DNA of 64,000 bases, from positions 114,022-178,021 of the forward strand of contig CAYMLO010000001.1 in the NCBI GenBank assembly GCA_964390905.1, in the 5' to 3' direction. Below the pieces are notes generated by a model. The model saw only the letters and a program-made list of their open reading frames with translations, made no database searches and was not told where the DNA came from. The position numbers and the translations under genes were made by a program. Below, piece after piece: positions 18,503 to 26,976 of the stretch. The stretch's first letter is position 1; each line of letters opens with the position of its first letter. This DNA is from JAFGLZ01 sp964390905. GTDB lineage: Bacteria; Planctomycetota; Phycisphaerae; UBA1845; JAFGLZ01.

Positions 18503-18663
18503 GCGGCGTTCCTAAGCGGGATCGCCGAGGAGGCGATGCGTCGGGCCGGGCTCGCACGCTTCAAAGAGGCAGGGCTCCGGAGGGGGACCCAGACGAGGGG
18601 TGATGGCGGGGGTTGATGTCGAAGGCCGACGCTGACGCCGGCCGACAAGCTAGGTGACCGAAC

Positions 18664-21402
18664 ATGTCCACAACAAGCAAGGCTGAGGACCTCCGCAGGC
18701 TGCTCAGCACGTGCGACGCGGATTGCATGCGATACTTCCAGGGCGCCGCAAGCCTGTGCGGCTCGCGTACGCATTTCGAGATCACTCCCGAGCACTACTT
18801 CTTGAGACTGCTGGACGAGACCACGGGCGACGTCACGCGGATCTTCGAGACGTTCAAGGTGGACCGAGCGGCCATTCGCCGTGCGTTGCAGCGGATCCTC
18901 GATCAGTTGCCGGCCGGGCATACGGGCAAGCCCGCGCTGTCGCCGAAGCTCATCGAGCTGTTCTCGGCCGCCGCCCTCCTCGCCGAGGAAGGAGGATTCG
19001 AACAGATCCGATCGGGGCTGCTGCTGTTCGCCTTCGTGCTGAACCCCGGGCACACGCGGGTGGGGGAGTATACGTCGGAGCTGGAGCGGATCGACGCCGA
19101 TCAACTGCGGGACCACTTCCACGAGATCGTGCTGGGGGCGCCGACGGAGGAAGCGGGCGGACCGGAGGCGGCTCCCGGTGCGGGTCCGCCGGCCGAGGGC
19201 GCGGCGCTCGCGCAGTTCACGATCGACCTGACGGCGCGGGCGGCGGCGGGCGAGATCGACCCTGTGTTCGGTCGAGACCAGGAAATCCGCCAGATGATCG
19301 ACATCTTCGCGCGTCGGCGGAAGAACAACCCGATCCTGGTCGGCGAACCGGGGACGGGCAAGACGGCGATCGTGGAGGGGTTGGCTTTGCGGATCAGCCA
19401 GGGGGACGTGCCGCCAGTCCTGAAAGGGATCCGTCTGATCACGCTGGACCTCGGGTTGCTGCAGGCGGGCGCGGGGGTGAAGGGCGAGTTCGAGAACCGG
19501 CTCAAGAACGTAATCAAGGAAATCAAAGCCAGCGAGACGCCCGTCGTCACGTTCATCGACGAGGCGCACACGCTGATCGGGGCGGGCGGGACGGCCGGCG
19601 GGTCGGACGCGGCCAACCTGCTCAAGCCGGCCTTGGCGCGGGGGGAGCTGCGAACGGTCGCCGCGACGACGTGGGCGGAATACAAGAAGTACTTCGAGAA
19701 GGACGCGGCGCTGGAGCGTCGGTTCCAGCTGGTGACCTGCGATGAGCCGTCCGTGGAGAACGCCGTGGTGATGCTCCGGGGGTTGAAGGATCGGTACGAG
19801 AAGCACCACAAGGTCGTGGTCCTGGACGAGGCGATCACGGCGGCGGCGCAGCTTTCGAGCCGGTACATCAGCGGACGGTTCCTGCCGGACAAGGCGGTCG
19901 ATTTGCTGGATACGGCCTCGGCACGGGTGGCGGTGGGGTTGAGCACGCAGCCGGCGGCGCTGGAGGACATCGACCGACAGCTGAGCAATCTGGACACGGC
20001 CATCGCCGCGATCTATCGCGACAAGGCCAGCGGCGTTGCCGCGGACGAGGCCATGCTGGCCGACATGGAGGCGTCCCGGACCTCGCTGCTCGCCGAGCGT
20101 GAGGAGGTCGAGAAGCGGTGGAAGGCCGAGCTGGCGGGCATCCGTCGCATCCACGACCTCCGCGCGAAGCTGTGGAAATGCACCTCGGTCGAGACCGAGC
20201 CCGAGGCCGAGGAGGAGGTCGAGGCGCCCGCAGAGCCCTCCGCCGAGGACGAGCAAGCCGCAGAGGCGGCCGAGGGCGAACAAACCGAGCAGCCCGAGGA
20301 GGTCCTGGACGAGGCCGAGCTTCGCAAGCAGATCGACGAGGCGATGAAGACACTCGAAGAGATGCAGGGCGACGAGCCGCTGGTCCATCCGCACGTCGAC
20401 GCCGCGGCGGTGGCGGCGGTGGTAGCTGATTGGACCGGGATTCCCGTGGGCAGCATGGTCAAGGACGAGATCCAGGCCGTGCTGCAGATGGAGGACCGGC
20501 TTCGCGGACGGGTCGTCGGTCAGGATCATGCGCTCGACACGATCTCGAGCAAGCTGCGGACGACCAAGGCGGGGATCGGCAACCCCGACCAGCCGATGGG
20601 CGTGTTTCTGTGCGTGGGCCCGAGCGGCGTGGGCAAGACGGAGCTCGGGTTGGCCGTGGCGGACCTCCTGTTCGGCGGCGAGCGATTCCTGGTGACGCTC
20701 AACATGTCGGAGTTCATGGAGAAGCACACGGTCTCCCAGCTCAAGGGCTCGCCGCCCGGGTACGTCGGATACGGGGAGGGCGGCGTGCTGACCGAGGCGG
20801 TGCGACAGCATCCTTACTCGGTGGTGCTGCTCGACGAGGTAGAGAAGGCCCACCCCGACGTGATGAACCTGTTCTACCAGGTGTTCGACAAGGGCATGCT
20901 GGCGGACGGCGAGGGACGGGTGGTCAACTTCAAGGACACGGTGATCCTGCTGACCAGCAACCTGGGCACGGACGTCATCCAGGGGCTGTTCGAATCGGGC
21001 GAGGAGGTGACGTCCGAGATGGTGAAGGACGCCATCTACCCCCACCTGCGCGAGCATTTCAAGCCGGCGCTCCTGGCGCGGATGACCATCATCCCGTTCA
21101 TGACGCTCGGCCAGGACATCCTGAAGTCGATCGCCAAGATGAAGCTGAACAAGCTCGGCCAGCGGATCGCCGACGCGCACAACATGACCTTCAACGTGGA
21201 CGACTCGGTGTACGAGTCGATCGCGAGCCGCTGCACGCAGGTGGATGTGGGGGCCCGAAACATCGACCACATCCTCTCCCAGGACGTGCAACCCGAATTG
21301 GCCCGTCGACTGCTGGAGAGGATGGGCGAAGAGGAGATGCCCGGGGCGGTGAACATGGGCGTGGACGAAGCCGGAGAGTTCACCTACGTGTTTGCCGATT
21401 AG
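18664..21402 (+). CDS. clpV: T6SS AAA+ ATPase TssH (ClpV)
   Basis: 912-residue Hsp100 ATPase that disassembles contracted sheaths so subunits can be reused. It has an N-terminal repeat domain, a first nucleotide-binding domain with GEPGTGKT near residue 227 and FIDEAHTLIGAGG, a coiled middle domain, and a second nucleotide-binding domain with GPSGVGKT near residue 652 and VVLLDEVEKAHPDVM. The middle domain carries an unusual acidic Glu/Ala/Pro insertion of about 40 residues (about 513-552). It lies in the order tssG-clpV-vgrG, with an AGGTGA ribosome binding site. Paired hairpins follow the stop codon. Confidence 0.95.
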   Translation: MSTTSKAEDLRRLLSTCDADCMRYFQGAASLCGSRTHFEITPEHYFLRLLDETTGDVTRIFETFKVDRAAIRRALQRILDQLPAGHTGKPALSPKLIELFSAAALLAEEGGFEQIRSGLLLFAFVLNPGHTRVGEYTSELERIDADQLRDHFHEIVLGAPTEEAGGPEAAPGAGPPAEGAALAQFTIDLTARAAAGEIDPVFGRDQEIRQMIDIFARRRKNNPILVGEPGTGKTAIVEGLALRISQGDVPPVLKGIRLITLDLGLLQAGAGVKGEFENRLKNVIKEIKASETPVVTFIDEAHTLIGAGGTAGGSDAANLLKPALARGELRTVAATTWAEYKKYFEKDAALERRFQLVTCDEPSVENAVVMLRGLKDRYEKHHKVVVLDEAITAAAQLSSRYISGRFLPDKAVDLLDTASARVAVGLSTQPAALEDIDRQLSNLDTAIAAIYRDKASGVAADEAMLADMEASRTSLLAEREEVEKRWKAELAGIRRIHDLRAKLWKCTSVETEPEAEEEVEAPAEPSAEDEQAAEAAEGEQTEQPEEVLDEAELRKQIDEAMKTLEEMQGDEPLVHPHVDAAAVAAVVADWTGIPVGSMVKDEIQAVLQMEDRLRGRVVGQDHALDTISSKLRTTKAGIGNPDQPMGVFLCVGPSGVGKTELGLAVADLLFGGERFLVTLNMSEFMEKHTVSQLKGSPPGYVGYGEGGVLTEAVRQHPYSVVLLDEVEKAHPDVMNLFYQVFDKGMLADGEGRVVNFKDTVILLTSNLGTDVIQGLFESGEEVTSEMVKDAIYPHLREHFKPALLARMTIIPFMTLGQDILKSIAKMKLNKLGQRIADAHNMTFNVDDSVYESIASRCTQVDVGARNIDHILSQDVQPELARRLLERMGEEEMPGAVNMGVDEAGEFTYVFAD

Positions 21403-21412
21403 CGCAAGGGCG

Positions 21413-21461
21413 CCACTGGCGGCTCGCCCGCCAGTGGGCACGGGCAGACAAGCTGCCCGTG
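21413..21461 (+). terminator. Two adjacent perfect hairpins after clpV
   Basis: The first stem is CCACTGGCGG/CCGCCAGTGG (10 bp, loop CTCGC, 21413-21437). The second is CACGGGCAG/CTGCCCGTG (9 bp, loop ACAAG, 21439-21461). They start 11 bases after the clpV stop and lack a T-run. They could attenuate transcription between the apparatus genes and the vgrG cargo region, or be a mobile palindromic repeat. The rest of the 320-base gap (21462-21722) shows nothing else except GGAG 8 bases before the vgrG ATG. Confidence 0.5.
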
Positions 21462-21722
21462 GCATCCCCGCCCTGGTCCCGGGCATGCCGAGGCGCCTTC
21501 ACGCACTGGAGGGAATCAGCCGGCCCAAGCCCGATCTGTTTGGCGATCTTTCCCCGGCAGCACGGGGACCCTCACGAGGCCGGACGTGTCGGGCGGCATC
21601 GGACCCCCGCCGAGGGAGGCGTGCGGCCGTCATCACGAGGACGGACGAGGCTCGGGAGACCCCCCGCCTCGTTCACGGATGAGGCAACGGTAAGCCTGTT
21701 GCCCTGTCACGGAGCGTGAGCC

Positions 21723-24629
21723 ATGGCTTTGATACGCGATCTCAGCAAGGCGCAACTGGCGTTCCAGATCGTCGGTGGAGACGCCGACCAATTCCTGGTC
21801 GTTCGGTTTCGGGGGACGGAGGGACTCAGCCAGCTCTACCGCTTCGAGATCGAGCTGTCCTCGACCGAGGAGTCGGTCGCCTTCGACAGCATCGTGGGCA
21901 AGCCGGCCGTTCTCAGCATCAACGCGGTCACGGGGACGCGGTGGTTCCACGGGATCGTCGGGCGGTTCGAGATGACGGGCAGGACCTACGACCAGACGTA
22001 CTTCCGCGCGGAGCTGGTTCCCAGCGTCTGGATTCTGACGCACCGGTACAACTCGCGGATCTTCCAGAACAAGACCGTCCAGGAAATCATCACCGACGTG
22101 CTGACCAAGGCGGGGATCGCATCGGACCGGTTCCGATTCGCCCTGACCCGATCGTACCAGCCCCGCGAGTACTGCGTCCAGTACCGCGAGACGGACTACA
22201 ACTTCATCTGCCGGCTGATGGAGGAAGAGGGGATCTGGTACTACTTCGAGCAGACGCAGGCGGCGCACGTCCTGGTCGCCGCCGACGCGGCGTCGGCGTA
22301 CGCGCCGATCGAAGGGACCGCCGAGCTGCCCTACCAGCCGCCGTCGGGCATGAACGTCGAGGAGGACCACGTGTTCCGCCTCCGGCTGGGCCAGGCCGTC
22401 CGCCCGGGCGCGGTGGTGCTCAACGACTTCAACTTCGAGAACCCCAAGCTGAAGCTGCAGGCCCAAGGGACGTCCGGCCGGGACGCGGGGCTCGAGTTCA
22501 GCGACTATCCCGGCGAGTACAAGGAGCAATCGGAAGGCACCGCCCTGGCCGGGCTGCGGGTCGAGGAGTTCAACGCCGGGCGGATCCAGGCCGTGGGACA
22601 GAGCAACTGCCACCGGCTCGCGCCGGCGCGAACCTTCACGCTCATCGAGCACCCCACCGCCTCCCTGAACGCGGCGTACTTGCTGACGTCCGTCACGCAC
22701 GAGGGCAAGGAGTCGACGACCCGAACCAGCACGGCGACGACGAACCGCCCGACGATCCTCGACGCCCGCATCCACCAATCGCTGCTGGCGGCCCGTCAGA
22801 ACGAGGACGAGCGGGTCCGCGAATTGGCCGAAGGGCTATTGCAGATCGCCTCGCGGCTCGACTTGGGCGATCCGACCGCGCACCGCGCGTTGACGCAGTG
22901 GTTGTACCACGCAGGGCAGGTGGCCCGGGACGTCCCCACCTCCGCGGTTGCGTCGGGCGGGAACGGGGTGGGGGCGCTGTCGATCCCCAACCTGATCGAA
23001 GACGTCAAGGGCATCAGCCTGGTGGACTACGAGGCGCCCGTCTACGAATGCCGCTTCGAGGCCATCCCGGCGGCCGTGAGCTACCGCCCGCCGCGGATCA
23101 CCCCCTGGCCGGAGATGCGGGGCACGCAGACGGCCCGCGTGGTCGGCCCGCAGGGCGAGGAGATCTACACCGACGAGTACGGGCGCGTGAAGGTCCAGTT
23201 CAACTGGGACCGCGAGGGCAAGTTCGACGAGAACTCCTCCTGCTGGATCCGGGTCAGTCAGAACTTCGCCGGCGGGCAGTACGGGATCCTGTTCTTGCCG
23301 CGGATCGGGCAGGAGGTGATCGTCGACTTTTTGGAGGGCAACCCGGACCAGCCCATCATCACCGGGCGAGTGTACAACGCCGACCACATGCCGCCCTACA
23401 AGCTGCCGGACGAGAAGACCAAGAGCGTCATCAAGACGCACAGCAGCAAGGGGGGCGGCGGCACGAACGAGATCCGCATCGAGGACCTCAAGGACAAGGA
23501 GCAGATCCTGATCTACGCCCAGAAGGATCTGCACTTCCGCGTCAACAACGACCGGCTCGAGAACGTGGACCGGGACCGGCACCTGACGGTCAAGAGGAAT
23601 CAATTCGACCTGGTCAAGGAGGGCAAGCACGCGGAGGTCAAACTGGACTTGACTGAGAAGGTCGGCGGGAAACGGTCGCTGGAGGTGGTGGGCGACGTCG
23701 GCGAGGACTTCAAGTGCAACCACAGCGAGAAGGTGGGGGTGAACTACTACCTCAACGCCGGGGTGAACGCCGTCATCGAAGCCGGCGTCAACATCACGCT
23801 GAAGGTGGGGGGCAACGCGATCTCTCTGACGCCCGCGGGCATCTTCATCTCCGGGACGATGGTGTTCATCAACAGCGGCAGCGGGGCGACCAGCGGCCAA
23901 ACGGTGGCGCTCAAGGCCATCGAACCCCCCAAGGACGCCGACACGGTCCAGCCCGGCAAGGACACGACCTACTCCGGTCAGGATGCGATCGCGGAGGGTC
24001 AGGTCGATACGGACATCGCCGGGCTCGCGTTCCAGCCGAGCGAGACGGAGGAGGAGGAGACCAGCTGGATCGAGATCGAGTTGGTCGATGAGGCCGGTCA
24101 GCCGGTACCGGGGGAGCGCTACGAGATCATCGCCCCCGACGGCGAGACGATCCGAAGGGGCGGTCTGGACGAACTGGGCCAAGCCCACGTGATGATCCCC
24201 GAGCAGGGCGACTGCCAGATCTCGTTCCCGAACCTCGACATGACGGCATGGGCCCGCGCGAGTGCCGGGGGGCCCGGAGGCGGAGGCGCCGCAGGACCCG
24301 CCGGTGGGGGGCCGGCCGGCGCCGGAGCCGGAGGCGCTCCCGGTGCGGGCGCCGGTGGAGAACAAGCAGCCGCGGGTGGCGCGGGAGGTGCGGCAGGTCC
24401 TGGTGAAGCTGCCGGCGCCGGGGCTGGCGGGGCTGGTGGCGCTACTGGGGGAGCAGCAGGCGGGGCGGGCGCAGGTGGGGCGGCTGGTGGCGGCGCAGCC
24501 GGAGCTGGTGGCGCTGGCGGAGGAGCGGCCGCTGGCGGAACGGCGGGTGGCGCGGGCGCCGGTGGGGCCGGAGGCGGCGGCGCTGCCGGGGGAGGGGCCG
24601 ATGAGGAGGGGGGCGCTGCTGGTGTGTAG
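21723..24629 (+). CDS. vgrG: T6SS spike protein VgrG (TssI) with C-terminal extension
   Basis: Trimeric spike that tips the Hcp tube. Residues about 1-400 are gp27-like (FRGTEGLSQLYRFEIEL; YCVQYRETDYNFICRLMEEE). An OB-fold with EYGRVKVQFNWDREG follows at about 470-555, then the gp5-like beta needle. A small beta-sandwich resembling the transthyretin-like (TTR) extensions of other VgrGs lies at about 781-838 (WIEIELVDEAGQPVPG). Such extensions can recruit effectors. After residue 850 the uninterrupted frame turns into Gly/Ala low complexity. The +1 frame there has the GC-rich third positions of real coding sequence, so the true C-terminus is probably reached by a frameshift at a six-G run (separate entry). 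Confidence 0.92.
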   Translation: MALIRDLSKAQLAFQIVGGDADQFLVVRFRGTEGLSQLYRFEIELSSTEESVAFDSIVGKPAVLSINAVTGTRWFHGIVGRFEMTGRTYDQTYFRAELVPSVWILTHRYNSRIFQNKTVQEIITDVLTKAGIASDRFRFALTRSYQPREYCVQYRETDYNFICRLMEEEGIWYYFEQTQAAHVLVAADAASAYAPIEGTAELPYQPPSGMNVEEDHVFRLRLGQAVRPGAVVLNDFNFENPKLKLQAQGTSGRDAGLEFSDYPGEYKEQSEGTALAGLRVEEFNAGRIQAVGQSNCHRLAPARTFTLIEHPTASLNAAYLLTSVTHEGKESTTRTSTATTNRPTILDARIHQSLLAARQNEDERVRELAEGLLQIASRLDLGDPTAHRALTQWLYHAGQVARDVPTSAVASGGNGVGALSIPNLIEDVKGISLVDYEAPVYECRFEAIPAAVSYRPPRITPWPEMRGTQTARVVGPQGEEIYTDEYGRVKVQFNWDREGKFDENSSCWIRVSQNFAGGQYGILFLPRIGQEVIVDFLEGNPDQPIITGRVYNADHMPPYKLPDEKTKSVIKTHSSKGGGGTNEIRIEDLKDKEQILIYAQKDLHFRVNNDRLENVDRDRHLTVKRNQFDLVKEGKHAEVKLDLTEKVGGKRSLEVVGDVGEDFKCNHSEKVGVNYYLNAGVNAVIEAGVNITLKVGGNAISLTPAGIFISGTMVFINSGSGATSGQTVALKAIEPPKDADTVQPGKDTTYSGQDAIAEGQVDTDIAGLAFQPSETEEEETSWIEIELVDEAGQPVPGERYEIIAPDGETIRRGGLDELGQAHVMIPEQGDCQISFPNLDMTAWARASAGGPGGGGAAGPAGGGPAGAGAGGAPGAGAGGEQAAAGGAGGAAGPGEAAGAGAGGAGGATGGAAGGAGAGGAAGGGAAGAGGAGGGAAAGGTAGGAGAGGAGGGGAAGGGADEEGGAAGV

Positions 24630-24684
24630 GCCGATGAGGCTGGGGTTGGCCCTCGACCTGGGGTGTCTCGAGGAACAGGAGTAG
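24262..24684 (+). other. Frameshifted 3' extension of vgrG
   Basis: Downstream of the six-G run at 24267-24272, the frame one base ahead of vgrG uses codons ending almost only in G or C. It encodes a plausible protein (AREVRQVLVKLPAPGLAGL, then AAQPELVALAEERPL) and ends at 24684, 6 bases before the next ATG. The vgrG frame over the same bases is nearly all Gly and Ala with mixed third positions. A shift of +1 or -2 on GGGGGG would join them into a VgrG of about 987 residues. A -2 shift on a G-run is known from phage Mu tail genes. It may instead be a simple indel or a sequencing error. Confidence 0.6.
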
Positions 24685-24690
24685 ACCCGA

Positions 24691-25560
24691 ATGGCTATCG
24701 AACGAGACGGAACGCAGCCCCCCGGCGGAACGGACCCCTCTGGTGGGGAGCAGACTCCTGGGGGCCCTCAGCAGTCTGACAGTTCTCGATGGCCTGACGG
24801 GACCGGCGGCCTTCGACAGCAACGGGCCGCCCAGCTCCGCGCTGAGCAGGAACAGGCCCAGCGAGAGACGGAGACCCAACAGGAAGGCGCCGAGGAAGCA
24901 ACTGAGGGGGCCCGCGGCACGGGTCCCGTCGGCCAAGGCGAGCGCGTGATCAGAGACGGCGAGTGCATCTCGTCGATCGCCAGGGAAGCGGGGCACTTCT
25001 GGGAGACGGTCTGGAACGACGCCGCCAACAGCGGGCTGCGCGAGGTCCGCGGCGACCCCAACATCCTGCTGCCCGGCGACCGTGTGCACGTCCCGGAGAT
25101 CCGCCCGAAGCAGGAGCCCGGGGAAACCGAGATGCGGCATCGTTTCGTCCTGAGAGGCGAGCCGACCGACATCCGCGTTCGGGTCATGGACGACGACCAG
25201 CCCCGGGCCTCCCAGCCTTACACCGTCGAGGTCGGCGACAGGGAGTACACCGGGACGACGGACGCGGACGGATGGCTCACCGTCCCGATCCCCGCGACCG
25301 CCCGGCTGGCGACGCTCACGATCGGGCCGGACGACGCGGTGATTCCGCTCGAGCTGGGGGAGCTGGACCCGGTCAGCGAGATGCGCGGCCTGCAGGACCG
25401 CCTCGACAACCTCGGCTTCGATTGCGACGGCGAACGGGGCGAGCTGGGCGACGGCACGCGGGAGGCGCTGCGGGCCTTTCAGGAGCGGTTCGAGCTGGAG
25501 GTCACCGGGGAGCCGGACGAGGCGACACGATCCAGGCTCGTCCAGGAGCACGGAGCGTAA
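24691..25560 (+). CDS. LysM / beta-sandwich / peptidoglycan-binding protein, copy 1
   Basis: 289 residues. After a Gln/Glu-rich disordered start (1-80) come a LysM-like module (84-135: VIRDGECISSIAREAGHFW, ending LLPGDRVHVP), a beta-sandwich resembling TTR folds (150-222: PYTVEVGDREYTGTTDADGW) and a PG_binding_1 domain (228-288: LGDGTREALRAFQERF). It has no signal peptide. Proteins with this LysM-to-PGBD layout are commonly found beside contractile injection genes. It starts just after vgrG and directly precedes the C39-like gene, so it may help mount that effector on the spike. Copy 2 is at 26977-27777. Confidence 0.82.
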   Translation: MAIERDGTQPPGGTDPSGGEQTPGGPQQSDSSRWPDGTGGLRQQRAAQLRAEQEQAQRETETQQEGAEEATEGARGTGPVGQGERVIRDGECISSIAREAGHFWETVWNDAANSGLREVRGDPNILLPGDRVHVPEIRPKQEPGETEMRHRFVLRGEPTDIRVRVMDDDQPRASQPYTVEVGDREYTGTTDADGWLTVPIPATARLATLTIGPDDAVIPLELGELDPVSEMRGLQDRLDNLGFDCDGERGELGDGTREALRAFQERFELEVTGEPDEATRSRLVQEHGA

Positions 25561-25578
25561 GACGAGGAGATCAGCGTC

Positions 25579-26955
25579 ATGGGCGAAGAGGCCAGACCCA
25601 GCGCAGGCCGGGTTCATCGCCGTCGACGAGGCGCCACCAGCGGCGCGACGCTTTCCACGAGGCCCACCTTCCGCGTCCGCGGAGAGGTGTACAACCGCCT
25701 GCGGTACATCGGCACGGACCGGCTCGGGAATCTGCTGGGCACGGACGGCAGCCCCCAGTGGGAGACGGCTAACCTGTTTCAGCGGGAGCAGCTCAGCCGG
25801 GTCCAGGGCGAAGAGATGGCAGACTACGGCATGTGCTCCTGGGAAGACCGAGCCATGGCCGCCGTCGAACTGGAGATGAAACGAGGCACGAGAATCCTGG
25901 AGTCCGTCGAGACCGACACCGACGGGACGTTCTCCTTCAGGCAGGAGCTGAGCGCCAGGACGAACTACACGTTGGAGTTGCTGTTTCAGGGCAACCGCAT
26001 TCCGTCCGAACGCATCCGGTACAGGTTCTCGGTGCCGCGCGTCCCACGGGAGGATACGGAGCGTGTTGACGTCCAGGTCCGGTCGACGCACGAGATCCAG
26101 GGAGGCGGCAGCGGATGGACGCAGGTGGACCGGGAGACCTTCACGGCCACGTTGCGGGGCGGGCCCCGACCGATCCTGTGGTTCGCCGGGCCGGGGGTGC
26201 TGGTGGTCAACACGTTTGCGCTCGAGGTCGACCACATCAGCCAACACCTGTCGGATCGCTACTGCGTCTTTCCCCACCGCGGGCGGCGTTGGGCTCAGGG
26301 GCTCGAGCACCTATGCCTGGCGACGTCGGCAGCGATGACGCTGCGCTACTACGGCTTGTTCACAGAGGAAGAGCCCGAGCGGACGGTCGGCCGCGTGGTG
26401 ATGATGGCGGCACAGTGGTGCCTGGACCACCAGAGCGAGCTGGACGTGGAGGACGCGGACGGCAGGCCCGTCAGCCTGGACACGACCCAGACCAATCCCG
26501 ACGGAAGGCCCATGGTCCGGTTGGGGGAGGCCTGGCCGCACAACAGTGACCGCGTGGTCTGCCGTGCGCTCAGGCCGGTGCTGGACCGGGCATCGAGAGG
26601 CGGAGAGTCGTGTGTGGGGGGCGGGTCCGAGGACCTGATGACCGTCGACCATCCCAAACTGACCAACATCTTCGGGCTTGGCATGCCGGTCATCCTGGCG
26701 GACTCCCTCTCGGGGAGGTGGGAGCATGCCCGCCTGTGTCGTGGGATTGTGGTCACGCACGAGGGCGAGGTGGTCCGGGCCTACGTGAACGATCCAGGCC
26801 ACCCGGAACGGTTGGATATCCCGACGGACGGCTCGGGGTCGGACCTGGGTTGGGCGCTGTTGGGGTGCCTTCGTACGCAAGGCGCGATTCTGGACACGAT
26901 GCTCGGCGGGACGCGTCCGCCGGCAAGCCGTCGGAGTTCTGGTTTGTACGCTTGA
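25579..26955 (+). CDS. Putative T6SS effector with a C39-like cysteine peptidase domain
   Basis: 458 residues, not matched to a named family. An N-terminal beta-rich region (about 30-150: FRVRGEVYNRLRYIGTDRLG; TDTDGTFSFRQEL) precedes a papain-like C39-type domain. Candidate catalytic residues are C246 in LCLATSAAMTLRYYG, the oxyanion glutamine Q240 exactly six residues before it, H383, and D405 in AYVNDPG. That Q-x5-C spacing and the late H ... NDP pattern are those of peptidase C39. There is no signal peptide. It lies between the two LysM proteins with gaps of about 20 bases. No obvious immunity gene follows, which could mean a target absent from the producer. The fold call is inferred from motifs. 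Confidence 0.65.
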   Translation: MGEEARPSAGRVHRRRRGATSGATLSTRPTFRVRGEVYNRLRYIGTDRLGNLLGTDGSPQWETANLFQREQLSRVQGEEMADYGMCSWEDRAMAAVELEMKRGTRILESVETDTDGTFSFRQELSARTNYTLELLFQGNRIPSERIRYRFSVPRVPREDTERVDVQVRSTHEIQGGGSGWTQVDRETFTATLRGGPRPILWFAGPGVLVVNTFALEVDHISQHLSDRYCVFPHRGRRWAQGLEHLCLATSAAMTLRYYGLFTEEEPERTVGRVVMMAAQWCLDHQSELDVEDADGRPVSLDTTQTNPDGRPMVRLGEAWPHNSDRVVCRALRPVLDRASRGGESCVGGGSEDLMTVDHPKLTNIFGLGMPVILADSLSGRWEHARLCRGIVVTHEGEVVRAYVNDPGHPERLDIPTDGSGSDLGWALLGCLRTQGAILDTMLGGTRPPASRRSSGLYA

Positions 26956-26976
26956 CGGGATTCGGGGAACGAGCCG

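Noticed and set aside
18499..21486. A 995-residue open frame antisense to clpV
   Set aside because: Same reason: ClpV motifs are unambiguous on the plus strand.
24243..24629. Gly/Ala-rich tail of VgrG as a genuine secreted low-complexity domain
   Set aside because: Third-position bias and the downstream stop position favour the +1 frame as the real coding sequence, so the tail is probably a frame artefact.
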